Below, one piece after another: positions 7,113-13,331 of a stretch of DNA of 13,574 nt (positions are counted from its first letter, which is position 1; every line of letters begins with the position of its first letter). The stretch comes from an uncultured Clostridia bacterium (GTDB lineage: Bacteria; Bacillota; Clostridia; Oscillospirales; Acutalibacteraceae), in NCBI GenBank assembly GCA_937902305.1, contig CALDHV010000143.1:1-13574 (forward strand), read 5' to 3'. Both the position numbers and the translations under genes were made by a program. The notes under the pieces are model-generated. The model saw only the letters and a list, made by a program, of their open reading frames with translations. It ran no database searches and was not told where the DNA came from.

Positions 7113-10004
7113 TCAATCAAACGAGTCAATGATGTGCGCAACATACCGCGCCATCAAGGTCAAATCATCGGCATCAGCATCTCCGTCATTGTCAAGATCG
7201 CACACAGCAAGAGAAGTCAAATCGGGATTTGTCTCATCATACAGCATTTCAATACGCGCAACATGACGTGCGTATGCAGTCAAATCATCCGAATCAACCT
7301 TCCCGTCGTGAGTGACATCACCTTTCAAATATCCGACGGTAATGGTAATCGGCTCGCTGATCTCGCTGGCATAAAATTCATCCGTTTCGGCAAAGCGCTG
7401 ATAGAACGTGTAGGTCTGCCCCGGTGTCAGCCCGCTAAACTCGGGGCTGGTTTGCCAGTTGATCCCGTCGCGGCTGTATTCATAACCGGAGACGACATTC
7501 AGCACAACCGTGTTCGCCGTCACATACGCGATGGTCGGCTTTTCGGGCGTAGCAACACTGTGCTTATTCAATTCGATCACCAGCGGTACGCCGGGGGCAC
7601 TGGAGGAATAAAACTCCGTCTCGGCATAACGCATATAGAAGTAGCAAGTATCGCCGAAGAAAATGCTGTCAAAGAACGGAGAAGTCTGCCATGCGATACC
7701 GTCCATAGAGTATTCGCAGTTTTCTACCGTTTCCAGCAGGACGCTAACCAAAATGCTATCAGTCGGAGCATCAATCCTAACAATCGTCGGCATTCCGGGA
7801 GCCGGCTCATACGGGCGTTTCTCGTAGTAATAGTCGGTCTGCTCGCTATCGGGGCTATAATCGGAAATATCCGTTTCCTTATACCGCTGATAGAAATAGT
7901 GTTGCACACCCGGAATGACATTCGTAAACACATTGCTTTCCTGCCATTCCCCGTCATCCAGCTTATACTCACAGCCGGTGACCAGCACCAGTGTGACCAT
8001 ACGTCCATCATCGCTGGTACCGGCAATGACCGGTGCCACAGGGGCATCCACAGACGGCTTGGTGGTCACAATGGTCGCCGCAGGACTGGACAGACTGCGA
8101 CAAACCAGCTCAGTGCCCTTGACCCGCTGATAGAAGGTATATTCGGTCTTCATATCCAGGTTTTCAAAGCGGGGGCTATCCTGCCATTCGCCGTCGTTCA
8201 TCTTGTATTCGTAGCCGTCCGTATTGACCAGCGTAATGAAATCAAATCCAATCGCTTCCGCCACCGGTGCGGTCGGCGTCGCAGACGGCGTTTTTACTTT
8301 AATGATCGCCGGATCGCTGATAGGCCCGGCAGGATAATCGCCCGAGGCGGCATAGCGTTGGGTGAAGGTGTGCTCCTCACCGAAGCTCAAGCCGTTGAAT
8401 ACCGGGCTTGTCTGCCAATCGCCGTCATCCATACGGTATTCGCAACCCTCGATCTCAACCAAAACGATCATATCGCTGGTAGCGCAAAGCTCATCGTAGC
8501 ATACCGGCGCGGGCGGAGTGGAGAAATCGGTATTCTGCGTCGTGCCCTCACTCGCGTCACTGGCATAGACGGTTTCGTTCTCCGCGACCCGCTGATAGAA
8601 AGTATATGCCGTATGCTGGGAAAGTCCGGTAAAGACGTTACTCGTCTGCCATTCGCCGTCGTTCATCTTGTATTCGTAGCCATCGGTGGCAACCAGCGTC
8701 ACCGTTGTATCGGTATAGCTGTCCACCGTCGGCGCGGCGGGAGCGGTGGTGGCAGATTTGTCCGTCGTCTGCGTTGTACCCTTGCTTGCATCGCTTGCGT
8801 TGGTGGTTTCTGTCTCGGCAATACGCTGATAGAAAATATGCTCCGAGTGCGGGTCGAGACCGGTGAACTCGCTGCTCACCTGCCATTCTCCATCGTCCAT
8901 CCTGTATTCGTAGCCATCGGTGGCAACCAGCGTCACCGTCGTATCAGTGAAGCTGTCCACCGTCGGCGCGCTCTCGGGTGCCTCAGGCGTGATCTTATCG
9001 GTCTTGATCTTTTGTGCGGCACTGGTATTGCTGTGCTCGACCGTATCGGCGCGCGCATACCGCTGATAGAATGTGTACTCGGTGTTGGGATTCAATCCCT
9101 CAAACAGCGGACTTGCCTGCCACTCTCCATCGCCCAGCTTGTACTCACATCCTTCAACAACGACCAAAAGGATGGTGTTGATCGTCGCGGTATCAAGCTG
9201 CGGCGCATCGGGAGTATTGTTATTGACGGAACGCGGTGTTTTAAAGATTGACGGCGCGCTGGTGTTGCCGACACAGGTATCATCGGTCTCCGCAAAACGC
9301 CGGTAGAAACGATAGGTGGTATTCGGGGTCAGTCCGTCAAATGTCGCATTGGTTTGCCAATGGATCAGATCGTAGCTGTATTCCATACCCGGCGTTGCCA
9401 CGAGAGTGACAAAAGTCGCACCGTTGTCTTCAATTTCCGGCGCATCCGGCGCATCTGGTGCAACATACTTCGTCGTCTGCGTCGTGCCCTCGCTCGCGTC
9501 GCTGGCGTAAGCGGTGTCGGTTTCGGCGATGCGCTGATAGAAGGTATGCTCCGAGTGCGGAGCAAGATCAGTGAATACGTTGTTCGTCGTCCACGCGCCG
9601 TCATCCATCTTGTATTCGTAGCCATCAGTGGCAGTCAGCGTCACCGTCGTATCGGTGAAGCTCGCAACCGCCGGCGCGTCCGGTGCCGACGGTGAAGGAT
9701 ATTTCACGGCGGTGCGGATCAAAGCCGCATCGCTGGTGCTTTCTTCATCATCGACATACCGCTGGTAGAAGGAATACTCCGTGTCAGCCACGAGCTTGTC
9801 AAACAGCGTTGAAGCTTGCCACTCTCCTTCACCGCAACGGTATTCGCATCCCTCGACCGCGTCCAGCGTGATGGTGGTGGGGGTGATATTATCCGACAGC
9901 GCGGTCGGTGCCGCTAGCTTTTCTAACGCAACGACCGGCAAGACCGTCAACAGCAACGCCACGACAGTCAGCCAGGCTAGCGACTTTTGCAATACATTTT
10001 TCAT
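7113..10004 (-). CDS. Secreted 11-repeat Fn3-like protein with C-terminal type I dockerin
   Basis: The 963-residue exported protein has a signal peptide (about residues 1-26, hydrophobic LAWLTVVALLLTVLPVVA). Eleven tandem Fn3-like beta-sandwich repeats of about 78 residues follow (about 33-891), then a dockerin (892-963). Each repeat carries GxEY, GEWQ-like and FYQR signatures. The dockerin has two Ca-binding loops, DVTHDGKVDSDD (896-907) and DLDNDGDADADD (936-947), each followed by a helix (AYARHVA, LMARYVA). A dockerin docks to a cohesin on a scaffoldin or cell-surface anchor. No catalytic module is visible, so this looks like a structural, binding or adhesion component rather than an enzyme. 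The ATG at 10004 follows GGAGGA by 7 nt; upstream in-frame codons would overlap prfB. It begins 34 nt after prfB with no visible promoter or terminator between them. Confidence 0.88.
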   Translation of the reverse strand: MKNVLQKSLAWLTVVALLLTVLPVVALEKLAAPTALSDNITPTTITLDAVEGCEYRCGEGEWQASTLFDKLVADTEYSFYQRYVDDEESTSDAALIRTAVKYPSPSAPDAPAVASFTDTTVTLTATDGYEYKMDDGAWTTNNVFTDLAPHSEHTFYQRIAETDTAYASDASEGTTQTTKYVAPDAPDAPEIEDNGATFVTLVATPGMEYSYDLIHWQTNATFDGLTPNTTYRFYRRFAETDDTCVGNTSAPSIFKTPRSVNNNTPDAPQLDTATINTILLVVVEGCEYKLGDGEWQASPLFEGLNPNTEYTFYQRYARADTVEHSNTSAAQKIKTDKITPEAPESAPTVDSFTDTTVTLVATDGYEYRMDDGEWQVSSEFTGLDPHSEHIFYQRIAETETTNASDASKGTTQTTDKSATTAPAAPTVDSYTDTTVTLVATDGYEYKMNDGEWQTSNVFTGLSQHTAYTFYQRVAENETVYASDASEGTTQNTDFSTPPAPVCYDELCATSDMIVLVEIEGCEYRMDDGDWQTSPVFNGLSFGEEHTFTQRYAASGDYPAGPISDPAIIKVKTPSATPTAPVAEAIGFDFITLVNTDGYEYKMNDGEWQDSPRFENLDMKTEYTFYQRVKGTELVCRSLSSPAATIVTTKPSVDAPVAPVIAGTSDDGRMVTLVLVTGCEYKLDDGEWQESNVFTNVIPGVQHYFYQRYKETDISDYSPDSEQTDYYYEKRPYEPAPGMPTIVRIDAPTDSILVSVLLETVENCEYSMDGIAWQTSPFFDSIFFGDTCYFYMRYAETEFYSSSAPGVPLVIELNKHSVATPEKPTIAYVTANTVVLNVVSGYEYSRDGINWQTSPEFSGLTPGQTYTFYQRFAETDEFYASEISEPITITVGYLKGDVTHDGKVDSDDLTAYARHVARIEMLYDETNPDLTSLAVCDLDNDGDADADDLTLMARYVAHIIDSFD
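7332..9905 (-). repeat. Eleven tandem Fn3-like repeats within the dockerin protein
   Basis: Repeats of about 75-85 codons recur with the consensus T-x-x-T-[IV]-x-L, [DE]-G-[CY]-E-Y, DGEWQ, F-x-x-L, Y-x-F-Y-Q-R-[YIV] and a loop before the next T-P-x-A-P linker. Repeats 2, 5 and 6 are closest at DNA level: a 37-nt stretch is identical at 8669-8705 and 8903-8939, and a near match starts at 9611. This points to recent duplication or conversion. Repeats 1, 3, 7, 9, 10 and 11 are more diverged. Confidence 0.9.
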
Positions 10005-10038
10005 CGTAATTCCTCCGAGCTCATATCTTGTTAAACGC

Positions 10039-11175
10039 TTAATCCTCTGCCACAGCCGCTTTTCCGAGGGTACCGTTGGCAACCGCTTGAAGATAGGCGT
10101 TAATAAAACCGTCCAGATCGCCGTCCATCACTGCTTGGATATTGCCCATTTCAAAGCCGGTGCGATGATCCTTGGCAAGGGTATAGGGCATAAACACATA
10201 CGAGCGTATTTGACTGCCCCACTCGATCTTCATTTGCAATCCCTTTATGTCGTCGATCCGCTCCAAATGCTCCCGCTCCTTGATCTCCAACAGCTTGGAT
10301 TTCAGCATAGCCATTGCCTTGTCGCGGTTTTGGAACTGACTGCGTTCATTCTGGCAAGCCACGACGATGCCGGTCGGGATATGGGTCAGACGCACGGCAG
10401 ACGAGGTCTTGTTGATATGCTGACCGCCGGCGCCGGAGGAACGGAACACATCCATTTTAATATCCTCGGGACGAATCTCAATATCCGCGTCATCCTCTAT
10501 CTCGGGAATGACCTCCAAGGCGGAAAAGGAGGTGTGCCGCCGTCCGGAGGCGTCAAACGGTGAAATCCGCACCAAACGGTGCACGCCCGCTTCGCCTTTA
10601 AGATACCCGTAAGCATTGACGCCGACGATCTCGATAGATGCGCTCTTGATACCCGCCTCGTCGCCGTCAAGATAGTCGAGGATGTTGTACTGGAAGCCGT
10701 GGCTTTCCGCCCAATGTGTATACATCCGATACAGCATCGACGCCCAGTCCTGTGCTTCGGTGCCGCCGGCACCCGCGTGGAAGGTCAGGATCGCGTTGTG
10801 CGAATCATATTCGCCGGATAGCAGGGTCGCCAGGCGTTGTGCCTCGATGGTCTTTTCGATCTGTGCGATGCCGTCGGAGCATTCCTCGAATAGTGACAGA
10901 TCCTCCGCCTCATCCGCCAGCTCGATGAGCGTGAGCGTATCCTGATAATCGGCATTGAGCTTTTCGTAATTCTCGATTTTTCCTTTGAGAATGGCAGTCT
11001 TTTGCGTGATCTTTTTCGCCGTTTCCATATCGTCCCAGAAGCCCGGTGCCGCCGCTTGTGCCTCCAGCTCATCGACCTGACGCATCAACTGCTTCAGACC
11101 GATGGAGGTTGCGAGGTCATCAATCTCCTGCTTGTGATTTTCCAGCTGCAAGCGCAGTTCTTCAAACTGTAACAT
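10039..11175 (-). CDS. prfB: Peptide chain release factor 2 (RF2)
   Basis: RF2 terminates translation at UGA and UAA codons in the cytosol. The 378-residue protein shows the RF2 codon-recognition tripeptide SPF at 205-207 (VRISPFDASGRRHTSF) and the catalytic GGQ at 250-252 (RSSGAGGQHINKT). An N-terminal coiled-coil domain contains APGFWDD, which aligns with the family's D/P-x-x-W-N/D segment. The reading frame is continuous from ATG, with AAGGAG 6 nt upstream. The programmed +1 frameshift (CUU UGA) usual near codon 25 is absent; here the frame runs straight through SIGLKQLMRQ. It is transcribed from its own promoter and probably continues into the dockerin gene. Confidence 0.97.
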   Translation of the reverse strand: MLQFEELRLQLENHKQEIDDLATSIGLKQLMRQVDELEAQAAAPGFWDDMETAKKITQKTAILKGKIENYEKLNADYQDTLTLIELADEAEDLSLFEECSDGIAQIEKTIEAQRLATLLSGEYDSHNAILTFHAGAGGTEAQDWASMLYRMYTHWAESHGFQYNILDYLDGDEAGIKSASIEIVGVNAYGYLKGEAGVHRLVRISPFDASGRRHTSFSALEVIPEIEDDADIEIRPEDIKMDVFRSSGAGGQHINKTSSAVRLTHIPTGIVVACQNERSQFQNRDKAMAMLKSKLLEIKEREHLERIDDIKGLQMKIEWGSQIRSYVFMPYTLAKDHRTGFEMGNIQAVMDGDLDGFINAYLQAVANGTLGKAAVAED

Positions 11176-11218
11176 AGCAATCTCCTTGTATTAAAGAAAC
11201 TCATTCTAATATAGCGTA

Positions 11219-11247
11219 AGTATAGCACAGTTTGTTCGATTTGTAAA
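11219..11247 (-). promoter_or_regulatory. Sigma-A-type promoter of prfB and downstream genes
   Basis: Minus-strand -35 TTTACA (11242-11247), a 17-nt spacer and -10 TATACT (11219-11224) preceded by TGC. The start codon lies 43 nt downstream of the -10. It sits immediately after the terminator of the upstream M23 gene. Confidence 0.8.
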
Positions 11248-11261
11248 GGGAAAATACTGAA

Positions 11262-11299
11262 TAAAATAAAAAAGAACCGCATTCCGAAGAATACGGCTC
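11262..11299 (-). terminator. Intrinsic terminator of the M23 gene
   Basis: On the minus strand an 11-bp stem (11289-11299 with 11274-11284, two G-U pairs) capped by UUCG is followed by UUUUUUAUUUUAU. The plus strand also has five T after the stem, but no gene needs it there. Confidence 0.88.
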
Positions 11300-11303
11300 C
11301 TTT

Positions 11304-11351
11304 TTGCCCTTCTGACCGCTTCCGATCTGTATAGATCGGCTTCCGGGGGCA
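11304..11351 (-). other. Nested inverted repeat in the 3' region of the M23 transcript
   Basis: An inner stem CCGATCT/AGATCGG (11322-11328 with 11333-11339, loop of 4) is enclosed by an outer TGCCC/GGGCA pairing (11305-11309 with 11347-11351). GCTTCCG is also directly repeated (11318-11324 and 11339-11345). The structure lies between the M23 stop and its terminator and has no U-tract of its own. Function unknown. Confidence 0.45.
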
Positions 11352-11355
11352 GGAT

Positions 11356-12051
11356 TTATTGCGCAGAACGCACATCCGCGCCGATGACCGCGACGGGATC
11401 AACATACTCCCCGTCCGCCGTCATTTCCAAATGCAGATGATACCCTTGTGCACTCTCACAGGGGATGGTGGACAGCGTGCCGAGCTTTTGCCCCACCTTG
11501 ACGCGAGCGCCGACATTGACCGACGCGGTCACGCCGCAAAGATGCGAGACTACCCCCGATCCGTGGTCAAGCACGATCACGCCGCCCCACAGCGGGTCTT
11601 CTCCGACGGATTTGACCGTACCGTCAGCGAGCGCCTTGACCGTCTGCCCGTTTTCGCCCGCGAAATCCGCTCCGTCGTGGGTACGCCAGTCGGCCATGGT
11701 CGGTGAGTACACCAGTTTCCCGTCGCTGTAAGCGCGTTGCAAAGCATTCCCCATCGGTAGCACATAGAGATCCGCGGCGGTTGCCGCCGGCGCGGTCGTC
11801 GGCACGGCGGTCGTAGCCGGCACGGTCGTTGTTTTACGCTCATCCGGCTGATTGGTGATGATCTGCTCCACGGCATGGGTCGGCTCGGGACGGGAGGAGC
11901 TTTCCTCCGGCTCCCGGACAAACAGCTTTTCACCGAAAGTGGCGACTGCTACGCCTCCCACCGCCAGCAGACACAACGCCAACACAGCGTAAAAGCCTTT
12001 CCCCTCCATAAAGCGGCGAAAACGCGAGCCGTGTATTGATTGTCTTTCCAT
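11356..12051 (-). CDS. M23 (LytM) metallopeptidase-domain membrane protein, SpoIIQ-like
   Basis: The 231-residue protein has a basic cytosolic N-terminus, one membrane helix (about 19-39) and a Ser/Thr/Pro-rich linker (50-92). A LytM domain follows (about 97-222). Zinc and catalytic residues appear intact: HxxxD at H125/D129 (THDGADF), H170 and HxH at H205/H207 (YHLHLE). The LVYSPTMADWRTHDGADFA segment (113-131) and the overall size resemble clostridial SpoIIQ. SpoIIQ is the forespore partner of SpoIIIAH in the engulfment channel; in clostridia it keeps the LytM site that Bacillus subtilis SpoIIQ has lost. The promoter fits forespore expression. The alternative is a general M23 peptidoglycan endopeptidase. 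The ATG has AGGAAGGG about 10 nt upstream, a slightly long gap. An out-of-frame ATG lies 8 nt earlier. Confidence 0.8.
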   Translation of the reverse strand: MERQSIHGSRFRRFMEGKGFYAVLALCLLAVGGVAVATFGEKLFVREPEESSSRPEPTHAVEQIITNQPDERKTTTVPATTAVPTTAPAATAADLYVLPMGNALQRAYSDGKLVYSPTMADWRTHDGADFAGENGQTVKALADGTVKSVGEDPLWGGVIVLDHGSGVVSHLCGVTASVNVGARVKVGQKLGTLSTIPCESAQGYHLHLEMTADGEYVDPVAVIGADVRSAQ

Positions 12052-12091
12052 AGTGTCATAGCCCTTCCTTTCTCACATTCGGTTGCAACGG

Positions 12092-12120
12092 TAGTATGAG
12101 TAAACGATCTTTTTTTATAC
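12092..12120 (-). promoter_or_regulatory. Forespore sigma (sigma-G/F-type) promoter-like site of the M23 gene
   Basis: On the minus strand GTATA (12116-12120) and CATACTA (12092-12098) are separated by 17 nt. This fits the Bacillus sigma-G pattern (GHATR, 17-18 nt, CATNHTA). The GG expected just before the -10 for sigma-F is missing. The gene start lies about 40 nt downstream. No good sigma-A alternative is visible. Confidence 0.5.
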
Positions 12121-12172
12121 ATCTTCGGCAGAATTAACAGTGAAAATCACAATTATTTGTCCACTTTGCGGA

Positions 12173-12201
12173 TTGTCAACCGCGAAAATGTATGGTAATA
12201 T
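12173..12201 (+). promoter_or_regulatory. Promoter of the precorrin-2 dehydrogenase-like gene
   Basis: TTGTCA (12173-12178), a 17-nt spacer and TAATAT (12196-12201) preceded by TGG. The start codon is 50 nt downstream. It is divergent from the forespore-type promoter in the same 200-nt gap. Confidence 0.65.
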
Positions 12202-12251
12202 ATGTAAACGATAACATAGGATTTTGTACTCTGACGAAAGGAGAGGACACT

Positions 12252-12743
12252 ATGGCGGCAGGATTTCCCCTGTTTATTGATCTGACCGGAAACAACTGTA
12301 CCATCTTCGGCGGCGGTAAGGATACCGTGCGCCGGGCGGAAGCATTGCTTGCTTTTGGCGCCAAGGTCACGGTGATCTCTCCCTCCATTTGCCCGCAGTT
12401 GATGAATATGCGGGACGCCGGTCGCATCCGGCATATCCCGCGAAAATACTACCGTGGTGACTGCTCGCAGTCCCAGCTTTGCGTCGCGGCGACCGACGAG
12501 GCAAAGATCAACATTGACATTGCGACCGAGTGCAAGTCAAAGGGAATCCCGGTCAATGTTACCGAGCCGCGCGTGTATGGCAATTTCCAGTTCCCGCGCG
12601 TCATCGTATGGGATGGCATCGTGATGTCCATCAGCGGTGATATTCCGGCAGAAAAGCTCCGCAAGCTCCAAAAAAAGCTGGAGGATGCCGTTCCGGAAAT
12701 GATGAGTGAGATCTCTGCGGAAAAAGAAAAAGGGATCGGTTAA
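12252..12743 (+). CDS. Precorrin-2 dehydrogenase / sirohydrochlorin ferrochelatase-like protein (Met8/CysG N-domain), short form
   Basis: The family oxidises precorrin-2 to sirohydrochlorin with NAD+ and may insert iron, giving siroheme. The 163-residue protein begins FPLFIDLTGNN, followed by a Rossmann dinucleotide loop FGGGKDTVRRAEALL (19-33). VTVISPSI (39-46) follows, then AATDEAKIN (79-87) with D82, at the place of the catalytic Asp of CysG and Met8. The PVNVTEP segment and a SISGD segment come next. Met8 and CysG-N run to about 200 residues or more, so most of the C-terminal helical part is missing; short forms are known in clostridia. The ATG at 12252 follows GGAGAGG by 6 nt; the longer in-frame start near 12192 overlaps the promoter. 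It is a single-gene unit with its own promoter and terminator, and no other siroheme or cobalamin genes lie nearby. Confidence 0.82.
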   Translation: MAAGFPLFIDLTGNNCTIFGGGKDTVRRAEALLAFGAKVTVISPSICPQLMNMRDAGRIRHIPRKYYRGDCSQSQLCVAATDEAKINIDIATECKSKGIPVNVTEPRVYGNFQFPRVIVWDGIVMSISGDIPAEKLRKLQKKLEDAVPEMMSEISAEKEKGIG

Positions 12744-12755
12744 ACAAGAAGGAAT

Positions 12756-12792
12756 AAATCAGGCAGTCACGATCCGTGACTGCCTGATTTTT
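12756..12792. terminator. Two-way terminator between convergent genes
   Basis: A perfect 16-bp stem (arms 12756-12771 and 12775-12790, 3-nt loop) has a T-run on the plus strand and an A/T-rich end on the minus strand. It follows the precorrin-2 dehydrogenase-like gene and directly faces the stop of the minus-strand 46-residue gene at 12795-12797. Confidence 0.9.
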
Positions 12793-12794
12793 GT

Positions 12795-12935
12795 TCAGAA
12801 GAGGCTGTCCTGCACATCGTCTGCGTCAATATCGTCCGCAGAGATACCGTCCTCCCCCTCCGGCATCAGGGGCTGGGACGGCTTTTTGATCGGCTCTTCT
12901 TCAAACGGGATGTCTTTTTTCTCTTTTTTGTCCAT
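12795..12935 (-). CDS. 46-residue acidic small protein, unknown function
   Basis: The gene is very short but well supported. GGAGGTG (12943-12949) lies 7 nt before the ATG at 12935, the frame stops at TGA (12795-12797), and a strong terminator follows within 3 nt. The product starts with a lysine-rich stretch (MDKKEKKDIPFEEEP). A proline-rich middle (KKPSQPLMPEGED) and an acidic tail (SADDIDADDVQDSLF) follow. It has no signal peptide, membrane helix or cysteine, so it is probably a disordered cytosolic protein or peptide. I do not recognise a family. A clear sigma-A promoter was not found in the 171-nt gap upstream, which it shares with the divergent DUF951 gene. Confidence 0.65.
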   Translation of the reverse strand: MDKKEKKDIPFEEEPIKKPSQPLMPEGEDGISADDIDADDVQDSLF

Positions 12936-13046
12936 TTCTTAACACCTCCGTCATCCAGTATTGCCGCCTTATCGCCGATTATGCAAAGACAGGGAACGAC
13001 AATGGGATAAAATCACAGAAAAGCACCATTTTTCGTCAAAATCGGA

Positions 13047-13075
13047 TTGCACCAACGGAAATAATGTGGTATGAT
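13047..13075 (+). promoter_or_regulatory. Extended -10 promoter of the DUF951-prfA unit
   Basis: TTGCAC (13047-13052), a 17-nt spacer and TATGAT (13070-13075) preceded by TGG. The GTG start lies 31 nt downstream. Confidence 0.65.
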
Positions 13076-13106
13076 GTGGTAAATACGTGGTTTGGGAGGG
13101 AGCCTC

Positions 13107-13289
13107 GTGGATATACGGGTCGGCGATTTTATTGAAATGAAAAAAAATCACCCCTGCGGCAATCATCGCTTTGAGGTGCTGCGGGTCGGTATGGATTTTC
13201 GCCTGCGTTGCGTCGGCTGTGGACACGAAATGATGATCCCCCGCCTCAAAGCCGAAAAAAACATCCGCCGCATCGACCGCGCGGAGTAG
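13107..13289 (+). CDS. DUF951 family small protein
   Basis: The 60-residue protein matches the DUF951 pattern throughout: VGDFIEMKKNHPCG, then FEVLRVGMDFRLRCVGCGH and a closing MIPR segment. C17 with C35, C38 and H40 could form a small zinc site; this is inferred from spacing only. The family is widespread in Firmicutes, often near translation or chromosome-maintenance genes, and no biochemical role is established. The start is GTG at 13107 with GGGAGGG 6 nt upstream; a TTG further upstream in frame lacks a ribosome site. It is 42 nt upstream of prfA with no terminator between, so the two are probably co-transcribed. Confidence 0.88.
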   Translation: MDIRVGDFIEMKKNHPCGNHRFEVLRVGMDFRLRCVGCGHEMMIPRLKAEKNIRRIDRAE

Positions 13290-13331
13290 CGTTCCCTTTT
13301 CTATGACAGTATAGGAAGGGTGGAAAAACCT

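Noticed and set aside
7134..9251. A very long plus-strand open frame (about 705 codons) opposite the dockerin gene
   Set aside because: It mirrors the repeat array on the other strand. It has no ribosome site, is rich in His, Arg and Ile, shows no known domain and stops within the array. The minus strand has signal peptide, repeats, dockerin and ribosome site.
7332..9905. Regular repeats that could suggest a CRISPR or satellite array
   Set aside because: Units are about 235 bp, diverged, in one reading frame, and encode a protein repeat. There are no short conserved repeats with unique spacers.
11080..11175. A hidden programmed frameshift in prfB
   Set aside because: The first 50 codons read straight through in one frame from a good ribosome site and contain no CUUUGA or internal stop.
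11318..11345. CTTCCGATCT and AGATCGG, resembling parts of the Illumina adapter
   Set aside because: Only a 10-nt and a 7-nt match occur, the flanking adapter bases differ, and the sequence forms a local inverted repeat with an intact terminator and promoter alongside. It is more likely native, though a read-level check would be cheap.
11242..11360. A possible gene in the 180-nt gap between prfB and the M23 gene
   Set aside because: Only short frames without ribosome sites are present. The gap is explained by a promoter, a terminator and an inverted repeat.
12936..13046. A sigma-A promoter for the 46-residue gene
   Set aside because: Candidates such as TTGACG with TGATTT have poor -10 boxes or wrong spacing, so none was annotated.
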